Source of the DNA: Candidatus Nanopelagicales bacterium | GTDB lineage: Bacteria; Actinomycetota; Actinomycetes; S36-B12 | NCBI GenBank assembly: GCA_018402075.1 | Contig: JAGYJP010000003.1 | Span: 202,706-266,705 of the forward strand | Direction of reading: 5' to 3' | DNA length: 64,000 nucleotides | Shown here: one piece after another, positions 47,090 to 54,476 of the stretch | Layout of the letters: the number at the start of each line of letters is the position of its first letter | How positions within the stretch are numbered: the first letter of the stretch is position 1 | The notes under the pieces: generated by a model | Databases searched by the model: none | Told to the model about the DNA's origin: nothing | Seen by the model: only the letters and a program-made list of their open reading frames with translations | Translations under genes and position numbers: made by a program

Positions 47090-47200
47090 ATGAATGACAT
47101 GACTCCTGAGTACTTCGAGAACGAGGAAGAACCCGAAATCGAGCGGGATCCCACGTCGCCGGTTTTCCTTGACGACCTCACCGATCTCGACGACGAATAA
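47090..47200 (+). CDS. Small acidic protein, 36 residues
   Basis: A short frame, MNDMTPEYFENEEEPEI followed by ERDPTSPVFLDDLTDLDDE. It has 15 acidic residues and one basic, with no hydrophobic segment. AAGGTGAGAG lies before the ATG, and the third-base pattern looks coding (many G/C at codon end). It stands between the DUF3566 gene and tRNA-Ile. I do not recognise it; it could be a short linear-motif or inhibitor peptide. Confidence 0.5.
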   Translation: MNDMTPEYFENEEEPEIERDPTSPVFLDDLTDLDDE

Positions 47201-47278
47201 CTATCTGTCACCTTTGACCTGAACCCCTTTCAGGGGAGTTGTAGTGGTCCTCAGTGCGGATCTTTCACCGAGGCTGTG

Positions 47279-47284
47279 TAGGCT
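47279..47284 (+). promoter_or_regulatory. tRNA-Ile promoter
   Basis: -10 box TAGGCT 14 bases before the mature tRNA 5' end. Confidence 0.55.
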
Positions 47285-47298
47285 CAGGCTGCTATTTC

Positions 47299-47373
47299 GG
47301 GCCCATAGCTCAGCTTGGTTAGAGCGCTTCCCTGATAAGGAAGAGGTCGATGGTTCAAGTCCATCTGGGCCCA
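47299..47373 (+). tRNA. tRNA-Ile (GAT)
   Basis: 75-base cloverleaf. Acceptor GGGCCCA pairs with TGGGCCC, discriminator A. Anticodon loop CTGATAA with GAT at 47334-47336, T loop GTTCAAGTC. CCA is not encoded. The gyrA-tRNA-Ile-tRNA-Ala order is common in actinobacteria. Confidence 0.97.
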
Positions 47374-47400
47374 CCTTGTGACCACTGGGTGTGTTTTTTT
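47370..47400 (+). terminator. Possible terminator after tRNA-Ile
   Basis: A weak stem (CACC with GGTG, long loop) leads into a run of seven T (47394-47400). The T run is convincing, the stem less so. Confidence 0.45.
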
Positions 47401-47423
47401 CTGAAAGGCGGTATCTTCAGAAC

Positions 47424-47549
47424 ATGAAGAAACTCCTATTGCTCGTGGCGCTGGCGGGAATCGGTTATCTGGTGTACCGCCAGGTGACCGCCAACCAAAA
47501 CGATGACGACCTCTGGTCGGAAATCGGAGCCGACCAAGACCTGCGCTAA
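47424..47549 (+). CDS. DLW-39 family small membrane protein
   Basis: A 41-residue peptide with one N-terminal hydrophobic helix (MKKLLLLVALAGIGYLVYR) and a soluble tail with DDDLWSEI, the mark of the actinobacterial DLW-39 family often found between tRNA genes near gyrA. A -10 box TATCTT (47412-47417) is 6 bases before the ATG, so leaderless. Function unknown. Confidence 0.8.
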   Translation: MKKLLLLVALAGIGYLVYRQVTANQNDDDLWSEIGADQDLR

Positions 47550-47588
47550 CCCCTCGGCTACTATTCCGCAGGTTGTAATAACCCACCC

Positions 47589-47661
47589 GGGGCTTTAGCT
47601 CAGTTGGTAGAGCGCTGCCTTTGCAAGGCAGATGTCAGGAGTTCGAGTCTCCTAAGCTCCA
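47589..47661 (+). tRNA. tRNA-Ala (TGC)
   Basis: 73-base cloverleaf. Acceptor GGGGCTT with AAGCTCC (one G-T pair), discriminator A. Anticodon loop TTTGCAA with TGC at 47622-47624, stem CTGCC/GGCAG. TACTAT (47559-47564) is a likely -10 box. Confidence 0.97.
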
Positions 47662-47696
47662 CAGTTTGTGCCGGGATTTTTATCCGGAGTCTCATG

Positions 47697-47719
47697 TGCT
47701 ACATCGTGCTACAGTAGCA
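47697..47719. promoter_or_regulatory. Operator/promoter of the second toxin-antitoxin pair
   Basis: Perfect palindrome TGCTAC-A-GTAGCA (47707-47719) preceded by a further half-site TGCTAC (47697-47702). It overlaps the -10 box TACAGT (47710-47715), 6 bases before the antitoxin ATG. This fits autorepression by a Phd-type antitoxin. Confidence 0.65.
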
Positions 47720-47721
47720 AC

Positions 47722-47985
47722 ATGGCGATCGAGCGAATTAGCCACCGCACCCTGCGCAATGAAAGCGGCCGGATCCTTAAAGCTGTCGAACAGGGCGAGT
47801 CGTTTGTGATTACCAATAACGGCCACGAAGTCGCAACCATCTGTCCACTCTCAGACGATCCGTTCCCGGGACTCACGGTCACTCGGTCAGATCCACATTT
47901 CTCCTTCGCCACAATTTCCGCCCATGCGCGCCCTGACATGGAATCCAATGCCCAGATTCTGGAAAGCCTGCGTGGTGAGGGTTGA
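47722..47985 (+). CDS. Phd/YefM-family antitoxin
   Basis: An 87-residue protein. The N-terminal Phd domain has ISHRTLRNESGRILKAVEQG and FVITNNGHEVATI, and the C-terminal arm should bind the toxin. ATG 47722 is leaderless; the longer frame to 47668 runs into the tRNA side and is unlikely. Its TGA overlaps the toxin start (TTGA). Confidence 0.88.
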   Translation: MAIERISHRTLRNESGRILKAVEQGESFVITNNGHEVATICPLSDDPFPGLTVTRSDPHFSFATISAHARPDMESNAQILESLRGEG

Positions 47986-48398
47986 TTATTTACCTGGACA
48001 CATCCGCTGCCATTCCTTTAATTCGTGCAGAAGATTCCACATCACAAGTTCAGGATTACCTACAAGACCTGAGAGTTGATCAGCATTATGTGATTTCAGG
48101 GCGCATTATTGAGACGGAAATGCGTCGCGCAGCAACTCGTTTAGACATCGATCAATTTGAGGTGTCCTCCGTTTTACGCGGAATAGAGATCATTGAGATC
48201 ACCCCGGCCATTTTTCGTGCAGCAGGACAAACTCCACCACCACACCTGCGCAGTCTTGATGCTCTGCATTTATCAACAGCGCTGGCAGCCAATGCTTCGG
48301 CCATGATCACCTTGGATCAACGTTTGGTGGAAGCATGCTCAGAGGTTGATCTTCCCGTGCTGGATATCAATATCCCGCGCGAGTACGTCAGGACCTGA
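47982..48398 (+). CDS. vapC: PIN-domain toxin (VapC-like)
   Basis: A 138-residue PIN-domain protein. Metal-binding candidates are Asp6 (YLDTSAA), Glu46 (ETEMRRA), Asp93 (SLDALHL) and Asp112 (TLDQRL). It starts with TTG inside the antitoxin stop, so it is made by coupled translation at low level. It differs from the toxin at 6.4 kb; here the antitoxin belongs to the Phd class. Confidence 0.88.
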   Translation: MIIYLDTSAAIPLIRAEDSTSQVQDYLQDLRVDQHYVISGRIIETEMRRAATRLDIDQFEVSSVLRGIEIIEITPAIFRAAGQTPPPHLRSLDALHLSTALAANASAMITLDQRLVEACSEVDLPVLDINIPREYVRT

Positions 48399-48415
48399 CA
48401 TGAAAGTATTCACCC

Positions 48416-48931
48416 ATGACAACTCAAGCGATTCTGCACACAAACCTTGGCGATATCACCGTTAATCTTTTCCCAGATCAGGCCCCGAAAACCGTGGAGA
48501 ACTTCATCGGTCTAGCGGAGGGCACCATCGAGTGGACCGACCCACGGGGAGCCAAGTCCACCGCCCCTCTTTACAAAGACGTGGTCTTTCACCGGATTAT
48601 TCCGGGTTTCATGATTCAAGGTGGCGATCCATTGGGCACCGGAACCGGTGGCCCGGGCTACAAGTTCAAAGATGAAACACATCCAGAACTCACCTTCGAC
48701 AAGCCATACATTCTGGCCATGGCAAACGCCGGTCCCAACACCAATGGTTCACAGTTCTTCATTACTGTTGCTCCAACAACCTGGTTGAACTTTAAACACA
48801 CCATTTTCGGCGAAGTTGCGGATCAACCATCACGCGATGTTGTTGACGCTATTGCAGCGGTGGAAACAGGTGCTCAGGATCGTCCCAAGTCTGATGTTGT
48901 GATTGCGTCCATTGACATTGTTCGTAGCTAA
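48416..48931 (+). CDS. ppiA: Peptidyl-prolyl cis-trans isomerase, cyclophilin
   Basis: A 171-residue cytoplasmic cyclophilin. FHRIIPGFMIQGGDP holds the catalytic Arg, NGSQFFIT the next motif, and WLNFKHTIFGEV the tryptophan. No signal peptide. It starts the actinobacterial block ppiA-rhomboid-crgA-trpG-pknB. Confidence 0.95.
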   Translation: MTTQAILHTNLGDITVNLFPDQAPKTVENFIGLAEGTIEWTDPRGAKSTAPLYKDVVFHRIIPGFMIQGGDPLGTGTGGPGYKFKDETHPELTFDKPYILAMANAGPNTNGSQFFITVAPTTWLNFKHTIFGEVADQPSRDVVDAIAAVETGAQDRPKSDVVIASIDIVRS

Positions 48932-48951
48932 AGCAGTAAGAGTTTCACTCG

Positions 48952-49812
48952 GTGGATCCTGAGGTCCCAACCCCTGACGTACCCCGGTGTTATCGGCACC
49001 CAGATCGTGACACACGCATCAGCTGTTCACGGTGTGATCGGCCGATTTGCACCGAGTGCATGATTGAGGCACCGGTGGGTTTCCGGTGTCCGGAGTGTGC
49101 TGATTCTCGCAGTGTGCCCGCGGCTAAAACAGTCGCCGGCGGCAGCCTGATTCTTACCCCACGAGTCACGTACACACTCATTGCCGTCAATGTCGCGATC
49201 TTCGCACTGCAGTTTCTCCAAGGAGTTGATTCACTAGCCGTCGATTATGGCATGTGGCCCATTGGCATAGCAATGAATGACGAATGGTGGCGCCTATTTA
49301 CCAGCGCATTCCTACACGGATCATTTATTCACATAGCATTCAATATGTACGTCCTGTTTTTCCTTGGGCCAACACTGGAAAGAATCCTGGGTCATGCGCG
49401 ATTCCTGATTCTTTACATCCTTGCCGCTCTCGGCGGATCGGTTGCCTCTTACTGGTTCTCTGACATAAATACCGTGTCCGTGGGTGCATCGGGTGCAATC
49501 TTTGGACTCATGGGTGCCCTGGTGGTGGCGGGTAAGCGCCTGAAATATGACATCACCCAAGTTCTTGTGCTCCTCGGAATCAATGTCGTGATCGGATTTA
49601 TTTCACCTTCGGTGGATTGGCGCGCCCACCTCGGTGGATTAGTTGTCGGCGCAATGGTCGCCGCCATCATGGTTTTCCCACCCAAGCGCATCCGGGTGGC
49701 GGTGCAAACTTCCGGGATCATTGGCTTCGCCCTGGTCCTGGTTGGACTGACACTTGTGCGCACTGCCCAAATTCAAGATTTCTTTGCACCGGTGACAGGT
49801 GCAATTGCGTGA
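48952..49812 (+). CDS. Rhomboid-family intramembrane protease with zinc finger
   Basis: A 286-residue protein. A B-box-like zinc finger (about 13-50: CYRHPDR, CSRC, CTEC, CPEC) precedes the rhomboid domain of about six helices. Catalytic Ser180 (GASGAIFG) and His226 (WRAHLGG); HGSFIHIAFN (122-131) is the oxyanion-side motif. GTG start without a clear ribosome site. Substrates unknown. Confidence 0.92.
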   Translation: MDPEVPTPDVPRCYRHPDRDTRISCSRCDRPICTECMIEAPVGFRCPECADSRSVPAAKTVAGGSLILTPRVTYTLIAVNVAIFALQFLQGVDSLAVDYGMWPIGIAMNDEWWRLFTSAFLHGSFIHIAFNMYVLFFLGPTLERILGHARFLILYILAALGGSVASYWFSDINTVSVGASGAIFGLMGALVVAGKRLKYDITQVLVLLGINVVIGFISPSVDWRAHLGGLVVGAMVAAIMVFPPKRIRVAVQTSGIIGFALVLVGLTLVRTAQIQDFFAPVTGAIA

Positions 49813-49841
49813 TCGTCTGAAGCATAGGGAATACTTGCGGC

Positions 49842-50981
49842 ATGAGAGATGCCGTCATTGTCCAAACTGTCCGAACCCCCGTGGGAATTGGGAAACCAGA
49901 AAAAGGTGCCCTGAGCGCCATTCATCCAGGTGATCTTTCCGCCCACACCCTACGTGCACTCGTAGAGCGAGCTGGGCTGGATCCCGCGCACGTAGACGAT
50001 GTCATTTGGGGATGCGTGGGGCAGGTTGGTGAGCAAAGTACGAATATCGCACGGAACTCGGTGCTCGCTGCGGGTTTTCCCGAGTCCGTGCCCGGAGTAA
50101 CGGTGGATCGCCAGTGTGGTTCAAGCCAGCAGGCCATTGCTTTTGCCGCGGCGTCGGTGATCAGCGGTAACGCAGATGTTGTCATTGCTGGTGGTGTTGA
50201 ATCCATGTCACATGTACCCATGTCTTCGAATATGGCCGGCGGCACCGGACCATTCAGTCCAGAAATGATCAAGCGTTACCCCGACTTGGTACACCAAGGA
50301 ATTAGTGCGGAAATGATTGCGGAACAATGGAAGTTGCCACGACAGCATCTTGATGAACTCGCCGCAATATCCCAGCAACGTGCTGCGGCAGCCAGTGACG
50401 CGGGCTTGTTCAAGGCGGAAATCGCTGCGATTGATGGCGTGGATACCGATCAAGGGATTCGCCCGGGAACAACAGTCGAGTCACTTGGCGCCCTTAAACC
50501 AGTTTTTAATCCCGATGGTGTGGTTACAGCAGGTAATGCGTCGCAAATTTCCGATGGCTCTGCCGCAGTTCTAATCATGACGAGTGAACGTGCCAAGGAA
50601 TTGGGCCTGACTCCCATTGCCCGGATTCACACCAATGTTATGGCCGGTGTCGACCCCGTGATCATGTTGACCGGTCCCATTCCGGCAACCGAAAAAGTAT
50701 TAAAAAAGTCAGGACTGAGTCTCGGTGACATTGGAACATTCGAAGTTAACGAAGCATTCGCTTCTGTTCTCGGTGCGTGGCTCAAAGACACTGGGGCCGA
50801 TCACGCACTCACCAATCCCAATGGCGGTGCAATCGCATTGGGTCACCCATTGGGCGCATCCGGTGCCAGGATCATGACCACCATGCTGCATCACATGCAG
50901 CGGGAAAATATTCGCTTTGGTTTGCAGACCATGTGTGAAGGTGGCGGCATGGCGAACGCCACAATAATTGAGCTGCTTTAA
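49842..50981 (+). CDS. Acetyl-CoA acetyltransferase (thiolase)
   Basis: A 379-residue thiolase. Nucleophile Cys92 in DRQCGSSQQA, NEAFASVLGAW, the His motif GGAIALGHPLGASGAR and the second Cys in QTMCEGGGMANA. It degrades or makes acyl-CoA; a beta-oxidation or lipid role is likely. AATACT 6 bases before the ATG may be its -10 box. Together with the convergent thioesterase it is an insertion into the usual ppiA-crgA neighbourhood. Confidence 0.93.
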   Translation: MRDAVIVQTVRTPVGIGKPEKGALSAIHPGDLSAHTLRALVERAGLDPAHVDDVIWGCVGQVGEQSTNIARNSVLAAGFPESVPGVTVDRQCGSSQQAIAFAAASVISGNADVVIAGGVESMSHVPMSSNMAGGTGPFSPEMIKRYPDLVHQGISAEMIAEQWKLPRQHLDELAAISQQRAAAASDAGLFKAEIAAIDGVDTDQGIRPGTTVESLGALKPVFNPDGVVTAGNASQISDGSAAVLIMTSERAKELGLTPIARIHTNVMAGVDPVIMLTGPIPATEKVLKKSGLSLGDIGTFEVNEAFASVLGAWLKDTGADHALTNPNGGAIALGHPLGASGARIMTTMLHHMQRENIRFGLQTMCEGGGMANATIIELL

Positions 50982-51415
50982 AACCCGATGGCGGTGCGTA
51001 TCTCCGCCGGAAACGGCGTTGACTTACGCGTTGTTTGATCCACGTTTACATAGGTGATCGTGGCGGTGACCAGAAGTTCGTGGGTTGTTTCACGGAATAT
51101 TTCGAACCCCAGATCCAGACTGCTGGTGCCCATACGAGTGCAGGCGACGGTAATCCGGAGGATATCGTCCATGACCGCTGAAATGTGAAAGTTGATTTCG
51201 GCCTTCACCACCACCGGATCGAAGTCGGTGGATCCAATATCCGTGGGCGGGTAGCCCACCATTCGGTAGTACTCGGTCATGGCGATATCGAAGAATTCCA
51301 TGTACCGGGAGTTGAACACAATGCGTTGGGGATCAACCTCTGACCAACGAACCCGGTGAAGGTGGCCGGGCCAGGAGTCAATTTTCTCCCTAGCCGATTC
51401 GGCGTTCATAATCAT
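50978..51415 (-). CDS. Acyl-CoA thioesterase, hotdog fold (YbgC/FadM-like)
   Basis: A 145-residue hotdog protein. RWSEVDPQRIVFNSRYMEFFD corresponds to the active-site Asp/Tyr segment of 4-hydroxybenzoyl-CoA thioesterase relatives. AAGGAG just before the ATG. It converges on the thiolase with a 4-base overlap, so both probably concern acyl-CoA turnover. Substrate unknown. Confidence 0.87.
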   Translation of the reverse strand: MIMNAESAREKIDSWPGHLHRVRWSEVDPQRIVFNSRYMEFFDIAMTEYYRMVGYPPTDIGSTDFDPVVVKAEINFHISAVMDDILRITVACTRMGTSSLDLGFEIFRETTHELLVTATITYVNVDQTTRKSTPFPAEIRTAIGF

Positions 51416-51553
51416 CTACTCCTTCAAACTACAAACATGTAGTTCTCCACACCTGGGGATAACTCTGTGGACAGCCCCCATAATTATCCACAATTTAAGG
51501 GATACCCCGGTGTTTGGTGGGGGTATTGATGCCTGATGTGACAACTGGGGCGA
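51416..51553. promoter_or_regulatory. Thioesterase upstream region with DnaA boxes and inverted repeat
   Basis: Perfect DnaA box TTATCCACA at 51484-51492, one-mismatch box TGGGGATAA at 51454-51462, and inverted repeat ACTACA-AACA-TGTAGT at 51428-51443 right before the ribosome site. The inverted repeat could bind a repressor of the thioesterase gene. Confidence 0.5.
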
Positions 51554-51829
51554 CTATTTCCATTTAGTAGCGAGTGCAAAACCCACCATGATGAAAGCGA
51601 AACCAATTCCCACGTTGACCAGGGCGTTGAGGCTGCCACCCACAGAGTTCATGAAGGGGACTTGGGGGCCGGCAATATAAAACACCACGAGATAGGCCAA
51701 GCCAATAATGAAACAGGCCACCATGGCGGGGGCGAGCCAATTCGGCGAGCCAATTCGGGCTACTTTGCGCTCACCCTTGCTGGGGGGTGGCGTGAATGCA
51801 TCTTTCTTGCGACGCTTGGACTCTGGCAC
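51554..51829 (-). CDS. crgA: Cell division protein CrgA
   Basis: A 91-residue membrane protein that helps place FtsZ and recruit wall enzymes at the septum. PESKRRKKDAFTPPP is the cytosolic start, two helices follow (about 36-56 and 68-88), and it ends ATKWK as in the family. GTG 51829 has GAGGGAG upstream; an open frame up to 51895 is not needed. Confidence 0.93.
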   Translation of the reverse strand: MPESKRRKKDAFTPPPSKGERKVARIGSPNWLAPAMVACFIIGLAYLVVFYIAGPQVPFMNSVGGSLNALVNVGIGFAFIMVGFALATKWK

Positions 51830-51930
51830 CGTGAACTCCCTCAGTTTCGACCACTCGTACATAGACATGAAACTCGGCCCGCGCGTGCGAGCCACTCCGT
51901 GATAGACCCTAGCCTGCCATACTCCACAAT

Positions 51931-52632
51931 GTGAGCATGGGAGACAGTGAAAGTGGCACGGGCACAGACTTAGGCAGAGGTGCTGACGCAGCGCCTCGGA
52001 TTCTGGTCATCGACAACTATGACTCCTTTGTATTCAACCTGGTGCAGTATCTGGCGCAACTTGGTGCGCAGGTCACCGTCAAACGCAATGATGAAGTCAC
52101 GGTGTCTGAATGTCTCACCTATGACGGTGTCTTGATTTCACCCGGTCCGGGCACGCCACAAACGGCGGGTGTATGCCTTGGCGTTGTCAAGGAAACCAAA
52201 GGTCAAGTTCCCATATTTGGTGTCTGTTTAGGTCACCAGGTAATTGCTGAAGCATTCGGTGGCGAGATCCACCGGGCACCGGAACTGCTGCACGGCAAGA
52301 CCTCGCAGGTGCACCACACCCAAAAGGGTGTTCTGCGCACATTGCCGCAGGATTTCACCGCAACTCGTTACCACTCACTCGCATTAAATCCTGACACTGT
52401 TCCCGCCGAACTTGAAGTAACAGGTAGCACGGAAACAGGTGTGATCATGTCCCTGCGTCACCGTGAGCTACCAATTGAGGGTGTGCAGTTTCACCCCGAG
52501 TCGGTGCTAACCGAAGGTGGCCACGAAATGCTGGCCAACTGGTTAGAGGACTGCGGATTCCCGCAAGCACGTGAACGCCTTGCAGATATTGAACCCGTTG
52601 TGATTTACGGGGCTGCGGTTTCCACTGGCTGA
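51931..52632 (+). CDS. pabA: Glutamine amidotransferase, anthranilate/aminodeoxychorismate synthase component II
   Basis: A 233-residue class I glutaminase subunit. Cys99 in FGVCLGHQVIAE and the His-Glu pair in VQFHPES form the triad; GVLISPGPGTP is typical. It gives ammonia to component I for folate (PABA) or tryptophan synthesis. No component I gene is nearby, so trpG is equally possible. GTG start with -10 box CATACT 7 bases before. The 3' end overlaps pknB by 28 bases. Confidence 0.9.
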   Translation: MSMGDSESGTGTDLGRGADAAPRILVIDNYDSFVFNLVQYLAQLGAQVTVKRNDEVTVSECLTYDGVLISPGPGTPQTAGVCLGVVKETKGQVPIFGVCLGHQVIAEAFGGEIHRAPELLHGKTSQVHHTQKGVLRTLPQDFTATRYHSLALNPDTVPAELEVTGSTETGVIMSLRHRELPIEGVQFHPESVLTEGGHEMLANWLEDCGFPQARERLADIEPVVIYGAAVSTG

Positions 52633-54419
52633 GGAACATCGGTGGGTTCCGGTACCGGCACCTCTGTCGGTGTCGGCGCAACTGTTGGCTCAGGTGTGGG
52701 AGTTGGCTCAGGTGTGGGTGCAGGAATCGACACGGTAATGGTGACAAGTGAACCGCGCTCCAATTGAGTGCCCGGCTGAGGTGACTGAGCCAACACAGTT
52801 CCCGGAGCAGTGGTTGCAGATTCCTGCTCCACCATCTGCGCAACAAATCCGGCCTGGGCAAGATCGCTGCGCGCTTGAGCCTCGGTAGCACCGGTGACAG
52901 CAGGTACTTCGACTAGACCCGATGACACAACAATGCTCACCGCACTGCCCGCGGGCAGCTGGGTTCCTTCACCGGGATCTTGGGATAGGACATAGCCGGC
53001 AGGTTGATTGGAGTCCTCCTCAAGGATTGTTCCCAATTCCAAACCGAAGTCAGACAAGGCAACACGAACATCGTCGAGTGAGGTCAAGCCCACCAATTGG
53101 GGTACGGTCGATTGCTCACGTCCTGTGGAGATTGTGACGTTAACAGCTTGGCCCTGTTCAATTGCTTCACCGGGTGCTGGTTGTTGTGCAATCACTGTTC
53201 CTACTGGGCGCTCTGATATTTCCGGTGTCTGTGCACCGAGGCGCAACTCGAATTCAGCGAGTGTTTCTTGTGCTTGTTCAATGGTGAGTCCGTCCAGATT
53301 AGGAACGTTCACCACACTGCCACTTTCCCCACCGATCAAGAACCGACCAATAGCGACCGCACCAATAATCGCGGCGGACACAGCAATCAAACTCAATACC
53401 CAGAACACCCCACTGTTCTTAGACTTTGTTCTCGTGGCGCCAGCTGCCGTTGCGGGAATAACTCCGGAGGCATCAAGTGGTGACATCATGGTTGTTTGAT
53501 CGGAAACAATGGTGGGCAGAGCTGCAGTGACCGGGGACCCGGCAATGGCACGCTCCACATCTGCACGGAAATCACTGGCACTGGGATAACGGTCGTCGGT
53601 GCGTTTGGCCAAAGCCCGCAGCACAACGGCATCGATTTCCGGTGACACACCCGGATCGATCTGTGAGGGAGAGGCGGGCATTTCACTAACATGTTGATAT
53701 GCAATCGCCACGGCTGAGTCTCCGGTAAAAGGAGGGCGGCCGGTGAGCAACTCGAAAAGAACAACACCGGCGGAGTAAAGGTCGCTGCGGGCATCGACAA
53801 CTTCGCCGCGCGCTTGCTCTGGGGACAGGTACTGCGCGGTGCCCATAACAGCAGATGCTGAAGTCATGGTGGATCCGGCATCGTTGATTGCTCGGGCAAT
53901 ACCGAAGTCCATCACTTTGACATCGCCGGTGCGGGTGAGCATCACGTTCGCGGGCTTAATATCGCGGTGAACAATCCCGTGACGGTGCGCATAATCCAAA
54001 GCCGAAAGAATTCCTGCGGTAATTTCCAGGGCACGCTCAGGAAGAAGACGGCGACCGGATGCCAGCAATTGCCGCAGGGTCATGCCATCGACATATTCCA
54101 TGACAATGTAGGGAACAACAACTGCGGGCTCGCCGTTGTCACCCTCGGGTTGCAAGGTGTCCTGCCCGGTGTCGTAAACCGCAACAATGTTGGGGTGGTT
54201 TAATGATGCGGCACTCTGGGCTTCCCTGCGAAAGCGAGCTTGAAAAGCGGGATCTTTAGCAAGATCAGGGCGCAAAATCTTAATGGCAACGCGGCGACCC
54301 AAACGCAGATCCCGACCCTCATGTACCTCAGCCATGCCACCGCGACCGATTACTTCACCGATCTCGTAGCGGTCACCGAGCATGCGAGCTTCGGTGTTGT
54401 CGTCGCTCCCGTTACTCAC
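52605..54419 (-). CDS. pknB: Serine/threonine kinase PknB with PASTA domains
   Basis: A 604-residue receptor kinase controlling wall growth and division. The kinase (about 18-290) has GRGGMAEV, Lys47, HRDIKPAN (Asp153), DFG (Asp171) and a Thr-rich activation loop. One helix (about 337-363) leads to three PASTA domains (about 369-434, 436-502 and 503-570), which sense muropeptides or lipid II. The last 35 residues are a Pro/Thr/Glu repeat. GTG start after AGGAGGAAA. Last gene of the fhaA-to-pknB operon. Confidence 0.97.
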   Translation of the reverse strand: MSNGSDDNTEARMLGDRYEIGEVIGRGGMAEVHEGRDLRLGRRVAIKILRPDLAKDPAFQARFRREAQSAASLNHPNIVAVYDTGQDTLQPEGDNGEPAVVVPYIVMEYVDGMTLRQLLASGRRLLPERALEITAGILSALDYAHRHGIVHRDIKPANVMLTRTGDVKVMDFGIARAINDAGSTMTSASAVMGTAQYLSPEQARGEVVDARSDLYSAGVVLFELLTGRPPFTGDSAVAIAYQHVSEMPASPSQIDPGVSPEIDAVVLRALAKRTDDRYPSASDFRADVERAIAGSPVTAALPTIVSDQTTMMSPLDASGVIPATAAGATRTKSKNSGVFWVLSLIAVSAAIIGAVAIGRFLIGGESGSVVNVPNLDGLTIEQAQETLAEFELRLGAQTPEISERPVGTVIAQQPAPGEAIEQGQAVNVTISTGREQSTVPQLVGLTSLDDVRVALSDFGLELGTILEEDSNQPAGYVLSQDPGEGTQLPAGSAVSIVVSSGLVEVPAVTGATEAQARSDLAQAGFVAQMVEQESATTAPGTVLAQSPQPGTQLERGSLVTITVSIPAPTPEPTPTPEPTVAPTPTEVPVPEPTDVPQPVETAAP

Positions 54420-54476
54420 ATTTCCTCCTACTACAACTTTCTTGCTGATTGATCATCCCACAGGCTGGCCTAATCC

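Noticed and set aside
51061..51090. TGTTTCACGGAA in the thioesterase gene as parS
   Set aside because: The second half (GAAACA) is missing.
51731..51760. 13-bp direct repeat in crgA
   Set aside because: It encodes a normal, conserved part of CrgA (IGSPNWLAP); probably chance or a trivial duplication.
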